Positions 59,401-64,000 of a DNA stretch of 64,000 bases are shown piece by piece; position 1 is the first letter of the stretch, and every line of letters begins with the position of its first letter. Where the stretch lies: NCBI GenBank assembly GCA_018716305.1, contig DVKB01000008.1, positions 1 to 64,000 of the forward strand, read 5' to 3'. A model generated the notes under the pieces. The model saw only the letters and a list, made by a program, of their open reading frames with translations. It had not been told where the DNA came from and did no database searches. The stretch is from Candidatus Scatomonas merdigallinarum. Its GTDB lineage: Bacteria; Bacillota; Clostridia; Lachnospirales; Lachnospiraceae. The position numbers and the translations under genes were made by a program.

Positions 59401-60735
59401 GGCCTCGTTCAGGAGGACGCTGTCCACGGCGTGATCCTTGATCTTGATGCATTTCATATCCTGACCGCCGATGTCCAGGATACAGTCCACCTCCGGGTCA
59501 AAGAAAGCGGCGGCGGTGTAGTGGGCGATGGTTTCCACTTCGCCTTCATCCAGCATCAGAGCGGCTTTGATGAGAGCTTCCCCGTAACCGGTGGAGCAGG
59601 AGTAGGCGATGTGGGCGGAATCCGGCATCTGCTCGTAGATCTCCTGGATGGCCCGGATGGAAGTGGCCAGGGGGTTGCCCTGGTTGTTGCTGTAGAAAGA
59701 ATACAGCAGGGAGCCGTCCTCGCCCACCACGGCCGCTTTGGTGGTGGTGGAACCGGCGTCGATGCCCAGATAGCAGTTGCCCTCGTAAGTGGAGAAATCC
59801 GCGGTGGCCACGTTGTTGACGCTCTGGCGCTCCAGGAAGGCGTCGTATTCCTCCTGGGAGGCGAAGAGGGGCTCCATGCGGGCTACCTCGAAATCAATGG
59901 CTACACCGGAGCGGAGTTTTTCCGCCAGGGCTTTCAGGGATACGCTGTTCTCCAAAGAGGCGTTCATGGCGGAGCCGATGGCCGCGAACAGATGGGAGTT
60001 GTCCGGCATGATGCTGTGCTCCTCGTCCAGCTTCAGAGTGCGGATAAAAGCCTGGCGCAGCTCCGAAAGGAAATGCAGAGGCCCGCCCAGAAAGGCGATA
60101 TGGCCCCGGATGGGCTTGCCGCAGGCCAGGCCGGAGATGGTCTGGTTTACCACTGCCTGGAAGATAGACACCGCCAGATCCTCCTTGGTAGCCCCGTCGT
60201 TGATCAGGGGCTGGATATCCGTCTTGGCAAACACGCCGCAGCGGGCGGCGATGGGGTAAATGGCCTTGTAGTTTTTGGCGTACTCGTTGAGGCCGGTGGC
60301 GTCGGTCTGCAGCAGAGAGGCCATCTGGTCGATAAAGGAGCCGGTGCCCCCGGCGCAGATGCCGTTCATGCGCTGCTCGATGTTGCCCCCCTCAAAGTAG
60401 ATGATCTTGGCGTCCTCGCCGCCCAGTTCAATGGCTACGTCCGTCTGGGGGGCGTAGTGCTGCAGTGCCGTGGAAACGGCGATGACCTCCTGGACAAAGG
60501 GAACTTCCAGATGGTTGGCCAGGGTCAGGCCGCCGGAACCGGTGATTACCGGGCTGACGGAGAGTTCCCCCAGCTTTTCACAGGCCTCGGTCAGAAGATC
60601 TGCCAAAGTCTCCTGGATGTTGGCATAGTGACGCCTGTAATCAGAAAAAAGCAGAGCGTTCTCTGCGTTTAAAATCGCGACTTTTACCGTGGTGGAACCG
60701 GTATCGATTCCCAGGGTATATCGTTTTTCACTCAT
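56500..60735 (-). CDS. Double-activase 2-hydroxyacyl-CoA dehydratase-type protein (DUF2229 type)
   Basis: 1411 residues. Two BadF/HgdC-type ATPase domains in tandem (about 1-300 with [36 protein letters not shown]; and 320-590 with [36 protein letters not shown]). Then a Cys-rich link ([12 protein letters not shown]) and a DUF2229/HgdB-like part (about 650-1400: [56 protein letters not shown]). Such proteins occur widely in anaerobes, acting as ATP-driven low-potential Fe-S reductases of unknown substrate. The gene stands alone with its own promoter (60766-60794) and GTGAGGAGA site. Confidence 0.88.
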   Translation of the reverse strand: MSEKRYTLGIDTGSTTVKVAILNAENALLFSDYRRHYANIQETLADLLTEACEKLGELSVSPVITGSGGLTLANHLEVPFVQEVIAVSTALQHYAPQTDVAIELGGEDAKIIYFEGGNIEQRMNGICAGGTGSFIDQMASLLQTDATGLNEYAKNYKAIYPIAARCGVFAKTDIQPLINDGATKEDLAVSIFQAVVNQTISGLACGKPIRGHIAFLGGPLHFLSELRQAFIRTLKLDEEHSIMPDNSHLFAAIGSAMNASLENSVSLKALAEKLRSGVAIDFEVARMEPLFASQEEYDAFLERQSVNNVATADFSTYEGNCYLGIDAGSTTTKAAVVGEDGSLLYSFYSNNQGNPLATSIRAIQEIYEQMPDSAHIAYSCSTGYGEALIKAALMLDEGEVETIAHYTAAAFFDPEVDCILDIGGQDMKCIKIKDHAVDSVLLNEACSSGCGSFIENFAQSLNYSVQDFAREALFAEHPIDLGTRCTVFMNSKVKQAQKEGATVADISAGLAYSVIKNALYKVIKVSDAKELGNHIVVQGGTFYNDAVLRSFERIADCQAIRPDIAGIMGAFGAALIARERYEGKETSMLPIEKINTLQYSTKMANCKGCTNNCRLTINRFSGGRQYISGNRCERGIGKEKNANHIPNLFEYKMKKLFGYTPLTEDEAPRGKVGIPRVLNMYENYPLWFTFFTRLGYQVVLSPVSTRKIYELGIESIPSESECYPAKLAHGHISWLLKQGVKFIFYPCIPYERNEDPGAVNHYNCPIVTSYAENIKNNVDELNNPEIRFMNPFLALTSEKILADELVKVFPQIPEEEIREACHSGWEEMAAMRRDIEAKGEETLKWMEETGHRGIVLAGRPYHIDPEIHHGIPDMINSYDIAVLTEDSVSHLAPLERPLRVNDQWMYHTRLYAAANYVKTREDLDLIQLNSFGCGLDAVTTDQVYEILTGSGKIYTCLKIDEVNNLGAARIRVRSLLAALRAREKNPEKRELHPSSIEKAVFTEKMRKDYTILCPQMSPIHFNILEPAFNSEGYHLEILGNDNKDAVDVGLKYVNNDACYPSLMVVGQIMQALLSGKYDTHKTAVIMTQTGGGCRASNYIGFIRRALKKVGMEYVPVISLNLSGLESNPGFKITPRLALRVVFGAVFGDILMKCLYRMRPYEKVKGSANRLHKKWEKICIDFVSGPKISFKKYKQICRTMIRDFDRLPITDEKKPRVGIVGEILVKFLPAANNHLAELLEREGAEAVCPDLIDFFMYSFYNANFKAEHLGTKKSTAALCNLGIKAINWLRSAASKEFAKSVHFTPPADIRDLAKYASPIVSVGNQTGEGWFLTGEMMELIHGGVMNIVCIQPFACLPNHIVGKGVIKAIRKEYPKANIVAVDYDPGASEVNQLNRIKLMLSTAVKNLHGSGR

Positions 60736-60765
60736 GTAAAATTCTCCTCACTTTCGCTTCCTATG

Positions 60766-60794
60766 ATTATACGACAAGATTCGGGCAAATACAA
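60766..60794 (-). promoter_or_regulatory. Promoter of the 1411-residue dehydratase/activase gene
   Basis: On the minus strand TTGTAT (60789-60794) and a perfect TATAAT (60766-60771) are 17 bases apart. Confidence 0.7.
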
Positions 60795-60874
60795 TTAGTA
60801 AAAATCCCCTCAAATCTTAAAAGAATATAACCTGGGGCTGTATCAAATATCCGAAGAGGCTCCCGGACCGGAGA

Positions 60875-60903
60875 TTGATTTTTGCGGCGGAAACGGCTAT
60901 ACT
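60875..60903 (+). promoter_or_regulatory. Promoter of tgt
   Basis: TTGATT (60875-60880) and TATACT (60898-60903) are 17 bases apart, 35 bases before the ATG. It diverges from the dehydratase/activase promoter. Confidence 0.65.
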
Positions 60904-60937
60904 GGAGGCATTGAAAAAACAGAGGAGAAGCAGCAGT

Positions 60938-62077
60938 ATGAGTGAATACAGAATTTTGACTACCGAGGGAAGAGCTAAGCGGGCGGAATTCCATACGGTT
61001 CACGGAGTGATCCAGACCCCGGTGTTTATGAACGTGGGCACTGTGGCGGCCATTAAGGGCGCTGTGTCCACGGAGGATCTGGAGGGCATCGGCACCCAGG
61101 TGGAACTGTCCAACACCTACCACCTTCATGTGCGGCCGGGCGATGAGGTGGTAAAGAAGCTGGGAGGACTGCATAAGTTTATGTCCTGGAACAAACCCAT
61201 CCTTACGGATTCCGGAGGCTTCCAGGTGTTTTCCCTGGCCACCCTGCGGAAGATCAAGGAGGAAGGGGTGTACTTCCGCTCCCATGTGGACGGCAGGAAG
61301 ATCTTTATGGGACCGGAGGAGAGCATGCAGATCCAGTCCAACCTGGCCTCCACCATCGCCATGGCTTTTGACGAGTGCCCATCCAGCGTGGCGGAGCGCT
61401 CCTATGTCCGAGCTTCTGTGGACCGGACCACCCGGTGGCTGGCCCGGTGCCAGACGAAGATGCGGGAGCTGAACCAGAAGGAGGATACCATCAATAAACA
61501 GCAGCTGCTCTTCGGCATCAACCAGGGGGCCATCTATGCGGACATCCGCGTCGAACACGCGAAACAGATCCGTGAGATGGAGCTGGACGGCTATGCCGTA
61601 GGAGGTCTGGCAGTCGGCGAGAGCCACGAAGAGATGTACCATATTCTGGAGGAAGTGGTACCATATCTGCCCCAGGATAAGCCCACCTATCTCATGGGAG
61701 TGGGAACCCCGGCCAATATTCTGGAGGGAGTGGAGCGGGGCATCGACTTCTTTGACTGTGTATATCCCAGCCGCAACGGACGCCACGGCCATGTATATAC
61801 CAACCACGGCAAGCTGAACCTGCTGAACGCCAAATACGAGCTGGATGACCGGCCCATTCAGGAGGGCTGCGGCTGCCCTGCCTGCCGCCGGTACAGCAGG
61901 GCCTACCTCCGGCATCTGCTGAAGGCCAAAGAGATGCTGGGCATGCGGCTCTGTGTGCTCCACAACCTGTACTTCTACAACCACTTAATGGAAGAGATCC
62001 GGGATGCCCTGGATCAGGGAAGGTTCGCGTCATATAAAAAAGAGAAACTGGCCGGCTTTGAGGCAAAAGAAGCGTAA
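60938..62077 (+). CDS. tgt: tRNA-guanine transglycosylase (queuine/preQ1)
   Basis: 379 residues from MSEYRILTTEGRAKRAEF (ATG 60938), with AGAGGAG upstream; a longer frame lies over the promoter. Exchanges G34 for preQ1 in tRNAs with GUN anticodons. Seen: TPVFMNVGTVAAIKG, NTYHLHVRPG, DSGGFQVFSL with the first catalytic Asp, FDCVYPSRNGRHG with the nucleophile Asp, and the zinc site CGCPACRRYS. Other queuosine genes are not adjacent. The tRNA-Asp gene at 6669 (GTC anticodon) is one of its substrates. Confidence 0.96.
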   Translation: MSEYRILTTEGRAKRAEFHTVHGVIQTPVFMNVGTVAAIKGAVSTEDLEGIGTQVELSNTYHLHVRPGDEVVKKLGGLHKFMSWNKPILTDSGGFQVFSLATLRKIKEEGVYFRSHVDGRKIFMGPEESMQIQSNLASTIAMAFDECPSSVAERSYVRASVDRTTRWLARCQTKMRELNQKEDTINKQQLLFGINQGAIYADIRVEHAKQIREMELDGYAVGGLAVGESHEEMYHILEEVVPYLPQDKPTYLMGVGTPANILEGVERGIDFFDCVYPSRNGRHGHVYTNHGKLNLLNAKYELDDRPIQEGCGCPACRRYSRAYLRHLLKAKEMLGMRLCVLHNLYFYNHLMEEIRDALDQGRFASYKKEKLAGFEAKEA

Positions 62078-62091
62078 AAACTGCAGAGAGA

Positions 62092-62134
62092 AAGGACTCC
62101 ATACCATGCATGGCGGCGGGGGAGTCCTTTTTCT
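62092..62134 (+). terminator. Terminator of tgt
   Basis: AAGGACTCC (62092-62100) and GGAGTCCTT (62121-62129) form a stem around a 20-base loop, followed by TTTCTTTT. Confidence 0.8.
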
Positions 62135-62154
62135 TTTGGGGAAAAATAAAAAAA

Positions 62155-62183
62155 TGAAACTTTTCCGCGTTTCCGGGCATCTA
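62155..62183 (+). promoter_or_regulatory. ECF-sigma-type promoter upstream of the sigma factor gene
   Basis: TGAAAC (62155-62160, followed by TTTT) and CATCTA (62178-62183) are 17 bases apart. This is close to the TGAAAC/CGTCTA form used by SigV/SigX-type factors and is placed for self-activation. Confidence 0.6.
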
Positions 62184-62232
62184 ATCTATGAAAGTATCAA
62201 TGCCATGGCAGTACACAAGAGGGGAAATCACA

Positions 62233-62853
62233 ATGAGACAATTAGTAAAACGAGCCAGAGACGGGGACGGGGAGGCCTTTCTCGCGCTGATGGAACAGTA
62301 TTCCGGGGCTATGTACAAGATCGCCAGAAGTATCCTGGGCAACAATGAGGACGCTGCCGACGCCATACAGGAAACCATTCTGATCTGCTTTGAAAAAATA
62401 GCGGAACTGCGTCAGCCCCGTTATTTTAAAACCTGGATGACCCGAATCCTCATAAATGAATGCAGAAAAATAATCCGGCAGAACAGCCGGAATTGTCTGC
62501 TGGAGGAGTTTCCGGATGTTCCGGTGCAGGACGCGTCTCTGGAATATGTGGAATTTCAGGAATTGATCCGCAGACTGGATGAGAAATACAGGCTGATCCT
62601 GGTGCTGCGCTATGTACAGGGCCTGAAGATCCGGGAAATCGCCGAGCTGCTGGAACTTCCGGAAAATACGGTGAAAACCCGGCTGCAGAGAGGCAGGAAG
62701 AGTCTGGCGGAGGAATATAAAACCCCCGGGGAAATTACGAAGCCCGGAAGGAAAGGAGCGTTGTGGAATGAAAAGCAGGAAAATGAAAAAAATTTTAAAG
62801 GCGGAAATCGGTCTTCCGCCTTCGGTGGAACAGGGAATGGAGAAGGCTTTTGA
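62233..62853 (+). CDS. ECF RNA polymerase sigma factor (SigV-like)
   Basis: 206 residues from MRQLVKRARDGDGEAF (ATG 62233; GAGGGGAAA upstream). Sigma region 2 spans about 8-75 (YSGAMYKIARSILGNNEDAADAIQETIL, FKTWMTRILINECR) and region 4 about 105-160 (RLDEKYRLILVLRYVQGLKIREIAELLELPENTVKTRLQRGRK). A DUF4179 membrane protein gene overlaps its 3' end by 86 bases, the usual arrangement for sigma factor and its membrane controller. The last 40 residues lie beyond region 4 within this overlap, so an earlier functional C-terminus is likely. Expected to respond to an envelope signal such as lysozyme or antimicrobial peptides (inference). Confidence 0.88.
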   Translation: MRQLVKRARDGDGEAFLALMEQYSGAMYKIARSILGNNEDAADAIQETILICFEKIAELRQPRYFKTWMTRILINECRKIIRQNSRNCLLEEFPDVPVQDASLEYVEFQELIRRLDEKYRLILVLRYVQGLKIREIAELLELPENTVKTRLQRGRKSLAEEYKTPGEITKPGRKGALWNEKQENEKNFKGGNRSSAFGGTGNGEGF

Positions 62854-63829
62854 ACAGATCCGAAGGGAAACAGCGGCAGCGGAAGCAGAGAAAAGGACAG
62901 TCAAAAAACGGGGAAAGATGCCTGGAACCGCGCTGGCGGCGGCGCTGGTCCTGCTCTTGTCCGCGGTGACGGCAGCCGGGGCGGCGGTTTACTCCTGGAG
63001 CCCCAAAGTGGCGGAAGAATTTCAGGCGGATCAGGAGCAGCAGGATCTGCTGACCAAAGAGCACCTGACCTGGCCTCTGGATATCGCGGTGACAGATGGA
63101 GGCGTCACCGTATCCCTGGAACAGGCCCTGACGGTTCCGGATTATCTGTATCTCTGCTTTAAAATCACAGGCCCGGAGGATATGGATCTGACCGGGGATA
63201 TCAGTTTCAATTTTATGGATTTTCAGCTGGTGGGACAAAAGGAGCGGGTGAATTTTTCCTGGAGCGGACACTGCATGGAGCCTGAAGAGGGGCAGAGCAA
63301 CATCCGCTACTATGAAGTCTGGGGATTTCTCCGGGGAATATCCTATGAAGGCATGGCGCTGGACGTGCGGCTGAAAGATCTGGGACGGTCTCTGGAAAAA
63401 GGCGGCGATCCCTGCGAAACGCTTGCCCGGGGAAGCTGGAATATGAGCTGGCACATGGGGGAAGGGTACGAAGGGGAAACCTTCCGGGTGGAAACTGTCC
63501 TGCCGGACAGCGATTTTACCGTCCACACAGTTACCATGACTCCCATCAGCTTTTATATGGACTGCGATTGGAGCAGAGACCGGACAGGGGAGGAACTGGA
63601 ATGGAATCCCATAGGATACTGTATGGAAGACGGAACTACGGAACCGTTCCGGTGGGAGCTGCCCCCTGAAAAGGGATACAAAAATCCGGTGCCGGAGAGC
63701 TCGGAGGATACAGCCTATGAAATCCGGCAGGGCTTCAAGAAGATTTACGAAATAGACGAAATCAGAGGGATTCTCTTCTGCAGAGTAAACGGAGAGGAAA
63801 AGGAATATTTTGAACTGGAACTGCGGTAA
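62768..63829 (+). CDS. DUF4179-domain membrane protein (putative anti-sigma partner)
   Basis: 353 residues. A cytoplasmic head (1-50) contains LPPSVEQGMEKAFEQIR, typical of DUF4179 proteins; one membrane helix (about 54-75) follows, then an exported domain with a beta-rich DUF4179 region (VTVSLEQALTVPDYLYLCFKI). AAGGAG precedes the ATG, nine bases away. The 86-base overlap with the sigma gene in another frame links their translation. By analogy with RsiV-type pairs the head would hold the sigma factor and the exported part would sense a signal. Confidence 0.8.
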   Translation: MKSRKMKKILKAEIGLPPSVEQGMEKAFEQIRRETAAAEAEKRTVKKRGKMPGTALAAALVLLLSAVTAAGAAVYSWSPKVAEEFQADQEQQDLLTKEHLTWPLDIAVTDGGVTVSLEQALTVPDYLYLCFKITGPEDMDLTGDISFNFMDFQLVGQKERVNFSWSGHCMEPEEGQSNIRYYEVWGFLRGISYEGMALDVRLKDLGRSLEKGGDPCETLARGSWNMSWHMGEGYEGETFRVETVLPDSDFTVHTVTMTPISFYMDCDWSRDRTGEELEWNPIGYCMEDGTTEPFRWELPPEKGYKNPVPESSEDTAYEIRQGFKKIYEIDEIRGILFCRVNGEEKEYFELELR

Positions 63830-63836
63830 AAAAGGC

Positions 63837-63888
63837 TTGACGAGCCGCTTCTACATGTGTAGAATAAAGATGTTCCTACATATGTAGG
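63837..63888 (+). promoter_or_regulatory. Promoter with two BlaI/MecI-type operators
   Basis: TTGACG (63837-63842) and TAGAAT (63860-63865) are 17 bases apart. CTACATGTGTAG (63851-63862) overlaps spacer and -10, and the perfect palindrome CCTACATATGTAGG (63875-63888) covers the start region. TACA-N2-TGTA is the BlaI/MecI core. Confidence 0.75.
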
Positions 63889-63905
63889 AAAAGGGAGGGT
63901 AAATT

Positions 63906-64000
63906 TTGAGACACAGCGCAAGAAAAAAGCAGCTTCGGCGGCGCTGCCTGCTGGCAGGCTTTTTCGGGGCAGCGGGAACGGCATTTCTGGTTTTGACGGC
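63906..64000 (+). CDS. Start of a BlaI/MecI-operator-controlled gene (partial)
   Basis: A TTG start at 63906 has GGGAGGG six bases upstream. The 31 visible codons encode a basic head (RHSARKKQLRRR) and the first part of a hydrophobic helix (CLLAGFFGAAGTAFLVLT), so the product is exported or membrane-bound. It does not look like BlaI itself. A penicillin-binding protein, beta-lactamase, M56 sensor protease or other wall-related protein is possible; the window ends too soon to tell. Confidence 0.5.
   Translation, partial: MRHSARKKQLRRRCLLAGFFGAAGTAFLVLT

Noticed and set aside
58453-60672. A 739-codon plus-strand open frame opposite the 1411-residue activase gene
   Set aside because: No ribosome site, low-complexity Gly/Val/Gln/His content, and it is a full antisense shadow of a conserved gene.

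Overview
The window is chromosomal DNA from an anaerobic, spore-forming Clostridia, most likely a gut Lachnospiraceae with a fairly high GC content. This rests on gene content: SpoIIM- and SpoVB-like proteins, pyruvate phosphate dikinase, 2-hydroxyacyl-CoA dehydratase and activase proteins, FeoB with a Cys-rich partner, DUF4358, DUF4179 and DUF6320 proteins, QTGD-type sortase-anchored GH43 enzymes and tRNA genes without encoded CCA. I cannot name a genus.

Layout. 1-130: end of an IS256-like element. 136-1737: small membrane protein and purC (minus strand). 1777-6250: TetR regulator and a four-gene polymer O-acetylation cassette (SGNH, DUF4358, MBOAT, DHHW). 6332-6783: tRNA operon Glu-Thr-Met/Ile2-Asp. 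6836-12673: metal island with feoA, feoA, feoB, a Cys-rich FeoB partner, a small DUF6110-like membrane protein, a P1B-ATPase with a Ser-Cys-Ala membrane motif, and a DtxR-type regulator. This resembles a ferrosome (Fez) locus attached to a Feo importer. 12776-14394: AT-rich decayed ABC transporter remnants. 14617-16173: probable iron-controlled small RNA, DUF3793 gene and flavodoxin. A palindrome GTTAG-N6-CTAAC recurs seven times between 6847 and 14984 and links these parts into one regulon. 16258-22292: acyltransferase, DUF6320, pectin-acetylesterase-like hydrolase and two 2-hydroxyacyl-CoA dehydratase-type proteins, one fused to its activase. 22307-25736: spoIIM-like gene, a structured RNA candidate, a XerD-like recombinase and an Fe-S aldo/keto reductase. 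25842-28498: DAHP synthase and SpoVB-like flippase (minus). 28561-32636: Fe-S assembly operon (Rrf2, NifS, IscU-type NifU) with mnmA and a PHP phosphatase. 32657-36023: gap, pgk, tpiA. 36184-43394: zinc-ribbon membrane protein, NUDIX hydrolase, ppdK, tRNA-Gly, MITE-like repeat, glycerol dehydrogenase, polysaccharide deacetylase. 43533-43984: two identical tRNA-Leu genes. 44362-56427: two giant, translationally coupled surface enzymes with two GH43-like modules each; the first has a stop codon in its signal peptide. 56500-62134: 1411-residue dehydratase/activase protein (minus) and tgt. 62155-64000: ECF sigma factor with its DUF4179 partner, then BlaI/MecI-type operators ahead of a gene cut by the window end.

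How the parts fit. Iron import, possible iron storage, Fe-S assembly, flavodoxin and a candidate iron small RNA describe an organism that manages iron tightly. Glycolysis feeds PPDK, while the GH43 enzymes harvest arabinose- or xylose-containing glycans at the surface. Starts were set by Shine-Dalgarno spacing and often lie inside the longest open frame. No database search was run.
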